DNA from: CAZEQD01 sp964514305
GTDB lineage: Bacteria > Acidobacteriota > Aminicenantia > Aminicenantales > Aminicenantaceae
Reading direction: 5' to 3'
DNA: 10,612 nucleotides
NCBI GenBank assembly: GCA_964514305.1
Contig: CAZEQD010000068.1
Location: forward strand, 1-10,612
Shown: piece after piece, positions 1-6,070 of the stretch
Numbering within the stretch: the stretch's first letter is position 1
How the letters are laid out: the number at the start of each line of letters is the position of its first letter
The notes under the pieces: model-generated
Database searches by the model: none
Seen by the model: the letters and a program-made list of their open reading frames with translations, nothing else
Told to the model about the DNA's origin: nothing
Program-made: the position numbers and the translations under genes

Positions 1-589
1 GATTGACTTCTTTTTCAGGAAGAAACACCTCTTCGCAGCCTCCGGCCAGAGCTACTTGAAGAGCAATGTAACCGCATTTCCGACCCATAACCTCAACCAC
101 AAATATCCTTTCCAGGCTTAAGGCAGTATCTCTTATTTTATCCAAAGCATCCAGAGCCACATTGACAGCTGTATCGGCTCCAATTGATAAATCAACACCA
201 TTAAGGTCATTATCAATAGTAGCCGGGATACCAATAACTGGTATGTTATATTCATTAGCCAGGGTATGGGCTCCTTTTAAAGAGCCATCGCCGCCGATGA
301 CAATTAAACCTTGAATTCCATTTTTCTTTATGGTCCTTACTGCCTGTTGTTGGCCAGCCTCTGTAAGAAATCTTTTGGAACGGAAAGATTTTAATATTGT
401 CCCTCCTAAATTGACTATACCTGAGACTGAGATCCGGCTGAGAGGTCTTAATTCTCCCTCTATTAAACCTTCGTAGCCTCTAAGGACTCCCAAAACTTCA
501 ATACCATAGGCAGAGGCAGTCCTGACCACAGCTCTTATAGCTGCATTAATTCCTGAGCAGTCTCGGGTTAAAACTGCAATTTTTTTCAT
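1..589 (-). CDS. pfkA: 6-phosphofructokinase, N-terminal part (runs off left edge)
   Basis: This gene encodes the glycolytic kinase that converts fructose 6-phosphate to fructose 1,6-bisphosphate in the cytoplasm. The 196 codons visible read without a break from an ATG at 587-589, with AGGTG six bases upstream. Family marks seen: AAIRAVVR (16-23), GGTILKSFR (62-70), GGDGS (99-103, the Gly form typical of ATP users rather than the Asp form of PPi users), TIDND (124-128, catalytic Asp126), RDT (153-155) and VEVMGRKCG (165-173). The family is about 320 residues, so the C-terminal third lies outside the window. Oddity: the first nucleotide loop, usually LTSGGDAPGMN, reads LTRDCSGIN, two residues shorter and without the glycine pair. 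ATP is the likely donor from GGDGS, but the changed loop leaves this open. The gene is transcribed away from the palindrome at 616-754. Confidence 0.93.
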   Translation of the reverse strand, partial: MKKIAVLTRDCSGINAAIRAVVRTASAYGIEVLGVLRGYEGLIEGELRPLSRISVSGIVNLGGTILKSFRSKRFLTEAGQQQAVRTIKKNGIQGLIVIGGDGSLKGAHTLANEYNIPVIGIPATIDNDLNGVDLSIGADTAVNVALDALDKIRDTALSLERIFVVEVMGRKCGYIALQVALAGGCEEVFLPEKEVN

Positions 590-615
590 GGCTGACACCT
601 TATTTTTATCAAGTT

Positions 616-754
616 TAATTAACCTGGACTATTCACGAGCCTATTTTGGCGCGTCTGCTTCGTTGTGACCCATTTGCGGTGGACGACCACAAGCGGCATG
701 GGTCACGCCTCGCATCTGCATCAGCCTAGGCTCGTGAATAATCTAGATTAATTA
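616..754. repeat. Long imperfect palindrome (REP/MITE-like or structured leader)
   Basis: The outer arms 616-643 and 727-754 are inverted copies matching at 25 of 28 positions, including an unbroken 14-bp stretch built on ATTCACGAGCCTA. An inner perfect stem pairs GTGACCCAT (665-673) with ATGGGTCAC (698-706), and a tip stem pairs GTGG (679-682) with CCAC (687-690) around ACGA. Between outer and inner stems lie two near-identical direct copies, GCGTCTGCTTC (651-661) and GCATCTGCATC (712-722), 9 of 11 matching. The core is much richer in G and C than the flanks. It holds no ORF and no transposase. It could be a dispersed palindromic repeat, a non-autonomous mobile element, or a structured RNA in the pfkA leader. 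Copy number elsewhere cannot be seen from here. Confidence 0.75.
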
Positions 755-790
755 TCCCATATTCTATATTCTCAATAAAGAAATTCTTAA
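751..790 (-). promoter_or_regulatory. Candidate pfkA promoter at the palindrome edge
   Basis: Two overlapping readings are possible on the minus strand. One has GATAAT (751-756) preceded by TGG, an extended -10, with a poor -35 TTTATT (774-779) 17 bp upstream. The other has TAGAAT (761-766) with TTAAGA (785-790) 18 bp upstream. Either would start transcription at or just inside the outer arm of the palindrome, giving pfkA a leader of roughly 155-165 nt that contains the whole structure. The region is AT-rich, so chance matches are likely. Confidence 0.3.
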
Positions 791-875
791 GATTAACTTT
801 TATTTAAGAGTAAAAAAGGTGTTCATTGAAAATATATAAATACAACTTCTCTTTATATCATAATTTATAGATTAA

Positions 876-904
876 TTGACCGCTTCCATTTATTTAGATA
901 TATT
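876..904 (+). promoter_or_regulatory. Sigma-70 promoter for the GGQ-domain gene
   Basis: TTGACC (876-881), a 17-bp spacer and TATATT (899-904) match the consensus at five of six positions each. The predicted start near 911 leaves a short leader before the ATG at 928, with only a weak AGGA (918-921) as ribosome site. Confidence 0.6.
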
Positions 905-927
905 TTCTAATAAGAACAGGATATAAA

Positions 928-1353
928 ATGGTGACATTTTCCGTGAGCAAGGAAAAGGAGGAGACACTCCGCCAGAAAATGGAAAGTTTGGGTATTTATG
1001 AGAAAGATATTGTTGAGAAATTTGTCCGCTCTAGCGGTAAAGGCGGTCAGAAGGTTAACAAGACTTCTACCTGTGTTTATCTTAAGCATTTACCAACAGC
1101 CATAGAGGTTAAGTGCCAGCGGGAACGTTCTCAGGCTCTTAATAGATTTCTTGCTCGGAGAATTTTGGCTAATAAGATTGAGCGGATAATCAAAGGAAGA
1201 GAAAGTGAGGAACAGCAGCGAATTGAAAAGATCAGACGTCAGAAGAGAAAGCGATCCCGTCGAGCCAAACTAAAGATCTTAGAGGAAAAAAGAAAACATT
1301 CCCTGAAGAAAGAAGCCCGCCGCTTCCGGCCGTCACCTGAAGAGCTGGAATGA
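928..1353 (+). CDS. Stand-alone GGQ-domain peptide chain release factor-like protein (ArfB-like ribosome rescue)
   Basis: The 141-residue protein has one RF-1 type catalytic domain. SSGKGGQKVNKTSTCVYL (35-52) carries the GGQ at 39-41 that triggers peptidyl-tRNA hydrolysis on the ribosome, and the conserved block CQRERSQALNRFLARRIL follows it. From about residue 100 the protein is a highly basic helix-rich tail (many K and R). It lacks the stop-codon-reading domain of RF1/RF2, so it cannot be a codon-specific factor. Small GGQ proteins with basic tails, such as ArfB/YaeJ, free stalled ribosomes by placing the tail in the empty mRNA channel. That role is inferred by analogy, and the subfamily is closer to the 'release factor-like' proteins of uncultured phyla than to E. 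coli ArfB. The gene has its own promoter and stands alone, ending 17 bp from the convergent amidase gene. Confidence 0.88.
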   Translation: MVTFSVSKEKEETLRQKMESLGIYEKDIVEKFVRSSGKGGQKVNKTSTCVYLKHLPTAIEVKCQRERSQALNRFLARRILANKIERIIKGRESEEQQRIEKIRRQKRKRSRRAKLKILEEKRKHSLKKEARRFRPSPEELE

Positions 1354-1370
1354 GTTTGGTCTAAATAAAG

Positions 1371-2597
1371 TTAACTAGCCAGTCTGATTAAAACCTGAAG
1401 AAGGAGGTTAGCTCCCTTTTCTAAATCCTCCCAGTCAATATTTTCTTGGGGAGAATGGCTAATGCCATCAACACAGGGAATAAAAATCATGGCCACTTCA
1501 GTCACTCCGGCTAATATCTGGGCATCATGACCAGCCCCGCTGGGCAGTCTCAGGAAGGAATAACCAAGCTTTTGGCATTCTTGGCTGATGATAGCTGTCA
1601 GCCGCTTAGAGGTAGCCACTGGTTCTGTTTTATCCTGGAGAAAGGAATTGAACTTTAAGCCTCGGGTAGAAGCAATATCTTGGGCTAAAGATTGAGTGTA
1701 TTTTTCCAGCTCTCTTAAGACCTGAAAGGAGGTGCTTCTGAAGTCAAGTGAAAAATCAGCCCTGGCCGGGACTACACTAAAGGAGCCAGGAGAAACGGCT
1801 ACTTTTCCCACAGTAAGAAAACTACCGTAATAATTAGAGGCCACATACTGGGTGGCTTTAAGAGCAAAGTCAGCTAGGCCAAGAAAAGCATCATGGCGGA
1901 GTTCAAAAGGAGTAGTCCCGGCATGACTGGCTTTGCCTTCAAACGAACACCATCTGTATTGTTTGCCGGCAATGTTTTCAACGATACCTATGGTTTTATC
2001 CTCACTTTCTAAAACAGTTCCCTGTTCAATGTGGAGTTCGATGAAAGCTTCTATTTCTGGCCTTTGTTGATGAGCCTGAAAAATAGTTTCAATAGTAAAT
2101 TCAGTTCTGGCTAAGATATCTGCCAAAGGAGTACCAAATTGAGTTAGACCCTTTTCTAATTTTTCTTTTTCCAGAGAACCCACAAAAGCACGGCTCCCCA
2201 AAAAGTCACCTACTAAATTTCCTTCTTCATCAGTGAAAGAGGCAACCTCTAATGGTTTGGCTAAGGTGAGGCCTTCTTCTTTTATTCTTCTTAAACATTC
2301 TAAAGCAGAGATAACTCCGGCTGAACCGTCAAAAGGACCGCCGTTTATAACAGTATCTAGATGAGAGCCGGCCATAATTACTTTACCCTCTCCTCCCAAG
2401 CGGCCGAAAATATTGCCTGCTCCATCCTGACGGAGGGAAAGTCCAGCCTGTCTTATCTTATTCTTAAACCACTGGCGGGCCTCAAGATCTGCTTGGCTGA
2501 AAGAAGGTCGGCTAAGACCTCCCCTGGGATCTCGTCCTATACTGGCCAATGATAATATGTCTTCTTTTAAGCGGTTAAAATTGATTCTTAAATTCAT
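1371..2597 (-). CDS. M20-family hydantoinase/carbamoylase-type amidase (N-carbamoyl-L-amino acid hydrolase-like)
   Basis: This 408-residue cytosolic zinc hydrolase belongs to the group that includes L-carbamoylases, allantoate amidohydrolase and beta-ureidopropionase. Members cleave N-carbamoyl or ureido groups, releasing CO2, ammonia and an amino acid. Family marks and likely metal ligands: GSHLDT (His79, Asp81), GGPFDGSAGV (Asp90), FTDEEG (Glu124/125), ELHIEQG (His189), SHAGTTP (His225, dimer/substrate region), GAGHDAQ (His357) and ISHSPQE (His381). Asp285-x-Arg287 gives the usual substrate-carboxylate Arg. The usual NVIPG Asn in the preceding strand is Ser274. Length and N-terminus fit the family, and GGAGG (2608-2612) lies 10 bp before the ATG. 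It is the last gene in the pdxJ-DUF488-amidase run. The exact substrate cannot be read from sequence, and no hydantoinase gene is nearby. Confidence 0.88.
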   Translation of the reverse strand: MNLRINFNRLKEDILSLASIGRDPRGGLSRPSFSQADLEARQWFKNKIRQAGLSLRQDGAGNIFGRLGGEGKVIMAGSHLDTVINGGPFDGSAGVISALECLRRIKEEGLTLAKPLEVASFTDEEGNLVGDFLGSRAFVGSLEKEKLEKGLTQFGTPLADILARTEFTIETIFQAHQQRPEIEAFIELHIEQGTVLESEDKTIGIVENIAGKQYRWCSFEGKASHAGTTPFELRHDAFLGLADFALKATQYVASNYYGSFLTVGKVAVSPGSFSVVPARADFSLDFRSTSFQVLRELEKYTQSLAQDIASTRGLKFNSFLQDKTEPVATSKRLTAIISQECQKLGYSFLRLPSGAGHDAQILAGVTEVAMIFIPCVDGISHSPQENIDWEDLEKGANLLLQVLIRLAS

Positions 2598-2636
2598 AAT
2601 TTATTTTCCTCCTTGATTTTTCCTTTTTTAAAATAA

Positions 2637-2666
2637 AAACTGCCTTCTGGGGGAATATTCCAGTTT
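2637..2666 (-). terminator. Weak candidate terminator between the DUF488 and amidase genes
   Basis: On the minus strand AAACTG (2661-2666) can pair with CAGTTT (2637-2642), followed by a T-rich run. The 18-nt loop contains the palindrome GGAATATTCC, and an alternative CTGG/CCAG pairing competes. The short stem and large loop make this a doubtful, perhaps partial, terminator. If real it would lower amidase expression relative to pdxJ. Confidence 0.3.
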
Positions 2667-2675
2667 CATCCTATT

Positions 2676-3074
2676 TTAAAGGTGAATCACCTGCCAGCCT
2701 CTTTGCTCTAAATGTTTAATAATGAATCTCCGGTGACAGCGGCCATAATAGGCCTCAGCACACATTAGAGCCGTCCTCTGGTTGCGGGCCTGCTTTTCTA
2801 GCTCTTCTATTCCGGCGGCAAAATCTTCTGTTTTCATCCATTGTTCATAGCCGCCCTTCCTGAAGCCTCCCAGCTTATCTCCTAGCCAGAAGTAGCTGAT
2901 ATTTATTTTATTTAGGGTAAGGGCTAAGTGAGATCTTTCAAAATAAGGGAATTTTTTTGACAATGGGAACCTTCTGACATCCACTATTTTTTCTATTTTA
3001 TGGTCTTTAAGAAGAGATAGAAAATCCTCTTCCTGGCGATTGGAATGACCCACATCCCAGATTTCCATCTCCAT
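2676..3074 (-). CDS. DUF488 family protein
   Basis: The 132-residue soluble protein carries the whole DUF488 signature: VGHSNR (8-13), VDVRRFPLSK (31-40), YFWLGDKLGG (61-70), LMCAE (103-107, Cys105) and CHRR (113-116, Cys113). The biochemical role of the family is not established. The two conserved cysteines with His and Arg neighbours suggest an active or metal site, but that is only inference. An in-frame TGA lies directly upstream of the ATG at 3072-3074, so this is the first possible start. No Shine-Dalgarno is visible for it, and a second ATG two codons in (3066-3068) could be used instead. It lies 37 bp behind pdxJ on the same strand and 78 bp before the amidase gene, probably as the middle gene of one transcript. 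Such genes are scattered widely, so the neighbours give little clue to function. Confidence 0.88.
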   Translation of the reverse strand: MEMEIWDVGHSNRQEEDFLSLLKDHKIEKIVDVRRFPLSKKFPYFERSHLALTLNKINISYFWLGDKLGGFRKGGYEQWMKTEDFAAGIEELEKQARNQRTALMCAEAYYGRCHRRFIIKHLEQRGWQVIHL

Positions 3075-3111
3075 TCAGACTAGATTTTTTATCGAGATCG
3101 GTAATTTTATT

Positions 3112-3828
3112 TCAGCTATTATTGAGAAGTTCTATCATAGTTTTAACTGCCGTTTCAAGGCCGACTAGAGCTGCGCGGGCGACAATGGCAAATCCGATGC
3201 TGAATTCTTTTATTTGGGGGATTTCAGCTACTGGCTTGACATTATGATAATCAAGCCCATGGCCAGCGTGAATTTCAAGGCCAAGATTATGAGCGAATTC
3301 AGCCGCCTTTTTAATTTCTGCCAGGGCTGCCTCTCTTTCCTTGCCTGGTTTAAGATCAGCATATTTTCCTGTATTTATCTCGATTAAGTCCACACCCAGT
3401 TGCTGGCAGGTTTCAATTTGTTTTAAATCGGGGTCGACAAAAATACTGACTTTAATCTCTGCTTGCTGAAGCTCTTGAATGAATCCAGCCAAATGCTGCT
3501 TATTAGAGATAACATCCAAACCGCCTTCAGTAGTGAGTTCTTCTTCTTTTTCAGGCACCAGAGAGACGACATCAGGCTTTATCTCTAGAGCAATTTTTTT
3601 CATGGATTCAGTGGCGGCCATTTCCAGGATTAGTTTGGTTTTAATTACCTGCCGGAGTAGTCTTAAGTCGCGCTCTTTGATGTGCCTGCGGTCTCCGCGC
3701 AGATGGCAGACAACGCCCTCAGCTCCGGCTTGTTCGGCCAAGAGAGCAGCCAAAACCGGTTCAGGCTCATAGCTGCGGCGGGCTTCTCTTAGAGTGGCAA
3801 AATGATCAACATTAACAGCCAGTTTCAT
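3112..3828 (-). CDS. pdxJ: Pyridoxine 5'-phosphate synthase
   Basis: PdxJ condenses 1-deoxy-D-xylulose 5-phosphate with 3-amino-2-oxopropyl phosphate to form pyridoxine 5'-phosphate, the closing ring step of DXP-dependent vitamin B6 synthesis. The 238 residues match the family length. Marks: VNVDHFATLREAR (5-17), His42 and Glu69 (in LEM), which correspond to E. coli catalytic His45 and Glu72, PEKEEELTTEGGLDV (92-106), EINTGKYAD (150-158) and AGHGLDYHN (188-196) with His190 matching His193. Two usually conserved positions differ: LRED reads LRGD (Gly45) and the late IGH reads IGF. The main catalytic residues are intact, so activity is expected. A strong AAGGAGGAAG ribosome site precedes the ATG. 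It is the first gene of the pdxJ-DUF488-amidase run and diverges from the racemase gene. Confidence 0.96.
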   Translation of the reverse strand: MKLAVNVDHFATLREARRSYEPEPVLAALLAEQAGAEGVVCHLRGDRRHIKERDLRLLRQVIKTKLILEMAATESMKKIALEIKPDVVSLVPEKEEELTTEGGLDVISNKQHLAGFIQELQQAEIKVSIFVDPDLKQIETCQQLGVDLIEINTGKYADLKPGKEREAALAEIKKAAEFAHNLGLEIHAGHGLDYHNVKPVAEIPQIKEFSIGFAIVARAALVGLETAVKTMIELLNNS

Positions 3829-3864
3829 TTTTCTTCCTCCTTGTTGGACAGTATGAAATGATAA

Positions 3865-3893
3865 TAGATAATAAATATAAATCTTTTCGTCAG
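3865..3893 (-). promoter_or_regulatory. Tentative pdxJ promoter
   Basis: On the minus strand CTGACG (3888-3893), a 17-bp spacer and TATCTA (3865-3870) lie 37 bp and more upstream of the pdxJ ATG. Both boxes match the sigma-70 consensus at only four of six positions in an AT-rich stretch. Some promoter is needed here because the neighbouring gene is divergent. Confidence 0.3.
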
Positions 3894-3918
3894 CTATTTC
3901 CAGTCTTATGAGCGGATT

Positions 3919-3947
3919 TTGACATTTATTTTTTCTTGATATATAAA
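3919..3947 (+). promoter_or_regulatory. Near-consensus sigma-70 promoter for the racemase gene
   Basis: A perfect -35 TTGACA (3919-3924), an exact 17-bp spacer and a -10 TATAAA (3942-3947, five of six) form the best promoter in the window. The predicted start near 3954 gives a leader of about 55 nt to the ATG at 4010. No operator-like inverted repeat was seen over it. Confidence 0.75.
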
Positions 3948-4009
3948 TACAAGACTCGGGGATAGGAAAATTAGAATTTTGAAATAATCATACTTGAGGA
4001 AGGAATGAA

Positions 4010-4702
4010 ATGAAAACTATTGGTGTGATTGGCGGTATGAGCTGGGAGTCCACCCTTGAGTATTACAGAATAATTAACCAGACTGTTAACAAAAGGTTGG
4101 GAGGGTTCCATTCAGCTAAATTAGTCATCTACTCTGTAGATTTTGAGGAGATTGAAAAGTTGCAACATCGAGGAAAATGGGTGCAAGCGACTCATATTAT
4201 GATTGATGCTGCCCAACGGGTAGAGAGAGCTGGAGCGGATTTTTTAATCATTGCTACTAATACCATGCATAAAATGGCTGATCAGGTTGAGAAGGCGGTC
4301 AGGATTCCTTTACTTCACATTGTTGATGTTACTGCAGAGGCTATTAGAGCTTATGGACATCAAAGAGTTGGACTCTTAGGTACTCGATTTACGATGGAAG
4401 AGGATTTTTATAAAGGAAGATTATTGGCCAAGCACGGGATTGAAGTCCTGATTCCTGAAGAGGAGCAAAGGCAGATCGTCCATGACATTCTTTATGATGA
4501 ATTATGCTTAAGTCAGCTTAAGGAGTCTTCCCGCCAGCAGTTTAAAAAGATTATCTTGGATTTGGTGGCTAAAGGAGCCGAGGGTATTATTCTGGGTTGT
4601 ACGGAAATACCTTTAATTGTCAAGCAGGAGGATTATGAAATTCATCTTTATGATACGACAAGGCTTCATGCCGAGGCAGCTGTAGATTTTGCTTTACAGT
4701 AA
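4010..4702 (+). CDS. Aspartate/glutamate racemase family protein (YgeA-like)
   Basis: The 230-residue protein is a PLP-independent amino acid racemase that moves the alpha proton between two opposing residues. IGVIGGMSWEST (4-15), SVDFEEIE (42-49), ATNTMHKMAD (82-91), LLGTRFTMEEDFY (122-134), DELCLSQ (163-169) and LGCTEI (195-200) resemble E. coli YgeA along the whole length. The catalytic pair reads Thr83 and Cys197 rather than Cys/Cys. E. coli YgeA, as I recall, has the same atypical Thr83/Cys197 pair and prefers L-Asp and L-Glu. So a similar one-sided racemase making D-Asp or D-Glu is inferred. GAGGAAGG lies 6 bp before the ATG; an ATG five bases earlier (4005) is out of frame. The gene is alone on the plus strand between two minus-strand units, under a strong promoter. 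It is not MurI, though a cell-wall role is possible. Confidence 0.9.
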   Translation: MKTIGVIGGMSWESTLEYYRIINQTVNKRLGGFHSAKLVIYSVDFEEIEKLQHRGKWVQATHIMIDAAQRVERAGADFLIIATNTMHKMADQVEKAVRIPLLHIVDVTAEAIRAYGHQRVGLLGTRFTMEEDFYKGRLLAKHGIEVLIPEEEQRQIVHDILYDELCLSQLKESSRQQFKKIILDLVAKGAEGIILGCTEIPLIVKQEDYEIHLYDTTRLHAEAAVDFALQ

Positions 4703-4707
4703 AGAAC

Positions 4708-4725
4708 ATAATTTTTAGAAATTAT
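4708..4725. terminator. Small AT-only hairpin between convergent genes
   Basis: ATAATTT (4708-4714) and AAATTAT (4719-4725) form a perfect 7-bp stem with loop TTAG in the 23-bp space between the stops of the racemase and glmM genes. The place suits a two-way terminator, but the stem has no G-C pair and is thermodynamically weak, so it may not act alone. Confidence 0.3.
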
Positions 4726-6066
4726 TTATTCACCTAAGTATTTATGGATTAGAGCGGCTATTTTTTGGGCCATAGTTTCTATTTGGTTTTGATCTCTGCC
4801 TTCAATCATGATCCGTGCTACAGGTTCGGTGCCAGAATAACGAAGGTGAAAACGGCCGCAGTCGCTAAGATTCTGCTTCACTTCTTCTACTGCCTGACTT
4901 ATTTCAGAAAAATGGCTGAAATCCTCTTTCCTGGAGACTCTGACGTTGAGTAATATTTGTGGGTATTCTTCAAAGTCTTCAACCAATTCAGATAGTAAAG
5001 CTTTCTCGCAGGACATAACTTCAAGCATTTTCAGGCTGGTCAAGATCCCATCTCCGGTCATACAGTCGTCAAGGAAAATTGTGTGGCCTGATTGTTCTCC
5101 GCCTAAATTGGTTCCTAATTTAATCATTTCTTCCAGCACGTATTTATCGCCCACTGGGGCTCGATAGAGTTTAAGTTCGAGCTTTTCCAGAGCCTTCTCC
5201 AATCCAAGATTACTCATGGTTGTAGCCACCACAAAACTAGATTTTAAACGTTTTCTCTCTTTCATAAATTTAGCTAAAACAAAAAGAGTATGGTCTCCAT
5301 TTAAGACTTTTCCCTTTTCATCGATCCAGATAGCCCGATCAGCATCGCCGTCATAAGCTATCCCTATATCGGCCTTACTTTCAATGACAGCCTGAGCTAA
5401 GGTCTGAGGATGGAGAGAACCGCAGCCGTCATTAATATTTTTTCCGTTAGGAGAACAACCTATGGTTATGACTACAAAACCCAAATCTTTAAAAACCTTA
5501 GGGGCAAAAAAGGTACTAGCCCCATTGGAACAATCTAGAGCTATCTTAAATTTAGGAAAATGTGCAGGGGCTTGAAATTTGCTTTTTAAAAATTTCAGGT
5601 AATCATCTCCAAAAGAATCCATAGGAGAGAGGGATAAATTTTTTCTATTTATACTTTTTCTTTTTGCTTTGATAGCTTTCTCCAACTGGTTTTCCCAATC
5701 TTCTGATATTTTTGTTCCCTGGGAAGAAAAGATTTTTATTCCGTTATCCTGGTAGGGATTATGGGAAGCAGAAATGACGATGCCAGCTGAAAAGGAGTAC
5801 TTTTTGGTTAGAAAAGAAATGGCTGAAGTAGGAATTATCCCTGTCAGAAAAGCTTCTCCTCGCTTTTCCTGTATTCCCTGGACTAAGGCCTGTTCCAACC
5901 AGACTCCAGATTCTCTTGTATCTCGGCCGATTATTACTTGGGTAGGGAATCCGTGGTGCTGGAGAAGCTCAATCAAAGTTTGACCAAGAACATAGACCGA
6001 TTCATAATCAAGAGGGAACTGACCGGCAATAGCTCTTAAGCCATCTGTTCCGAATAACTTTTCCAT
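4726..6066 (-). CDS. glmM: Phosphoglucosamine mutase
   Basis: GlmM converts glucosamine 6-phosphate to glucosamine 1-phosphate on the way to UDP-N-acetylglucosamine, the precursor of peptidoglycan and LPS. With the start at 6064-6066 the protein has 446 residues, the usual length, and begins MEKLFGTDGLRA as family members do. Domains in order: the phosphoserine loop ISASHNP (98-104, Ser101), the metal loop DGDADR (239-244), the sugar loop GGEQSGH (322-328) and the phosphate loop RYSGTEP (409-415). The frame stays open 47 codons further upstream, but that part overlaps the cdaR 3' end, is lysine-rich low-complexity sequence, and is not GlmM. AAGG just before 6066 supports the chosen start. It is the last gene of the ftsH operon. 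In Firmicutes GlmM is bound and inhibited by CdaA, so the neighbourhood may be functional. Confidence 0.97.
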   Translation of the reverse strand: MEKLFGTDGLRAIAGQFPLDYESVYVLGQTLIELLQHHGFPTQVIIGRDTRESGVWLEQALVQGIQEKRGEAFLTGIIPTSAISFLTKKYSFSAGIVISASHNPYQDNGIKIFSSQGTKISEDWENQLEKAIKAKRKSINRKNLSLSPMDSFGDDYLKFLKSKFQAPAHFPKFKIALDCSNGASTFFAPKVFKDLGFVVITIGCSPNGKNINDGCGSLHPQTLAQAVIESKADIGIAYDGDADRAIWIDEKGKVLNGDHTLFVLAKFMKERKRLKSSFVVATTMSNLGLEKALEKLELKLYRAPVGDKYVLEEMIKLGTNLGGEQSGHTIFLDDCMTGDGILTSLKMLEVMSCEKALLSELVEDFEEYPQILLNVRVSRKEDFSHFSEISQAVEEVKQNLSDCGRFHLRYSGTEPVARIMIEGRDQNQIETMAQKIAALIHKYLGE

Positions 6067-6070
6067 TTTA

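Larger units (their letters stand above)
590..927. other. Gene-free divergent spacer between pfkA and the release-factor-like gene
   Basis: No coding region is supported in these 338 bases. The spacer is very AT-rich except for the GC-rich core of the palindrome at 616-754. Candidate promoters face both ways: 876-904 towards the GGQ gene and 751-790 towards pfkA. The stretch 755-870 holds only AT-rich sequence in which I see no further structure. Confidence 0.8.

Noticed and set aside
616..754. Reading the palindrome as an integron attC site, a CRISPR repeat or a plain Rho-independent terminator
   Set aside because: No attC core motifs or integrase are seen, there is only one unit with no spacer array, and there is no T run after either arm in the right place; it also lies upstream of both flanking genes.
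2680..2692. Small palindrome AGGTGAATCACCT at the DUF488 stop
   Set aside because: It lies within the last coding codons, has a tiny loop and no proper T run, so a terminator call is not justified.
4240..4275. Racemase judged inactive because the Cys before TNTMH is Ala
   Set aside because: Counting residues places Thr83, not the preceding residue, at the catalytic position, matching E. coli YgeA, and Cys197 is present.
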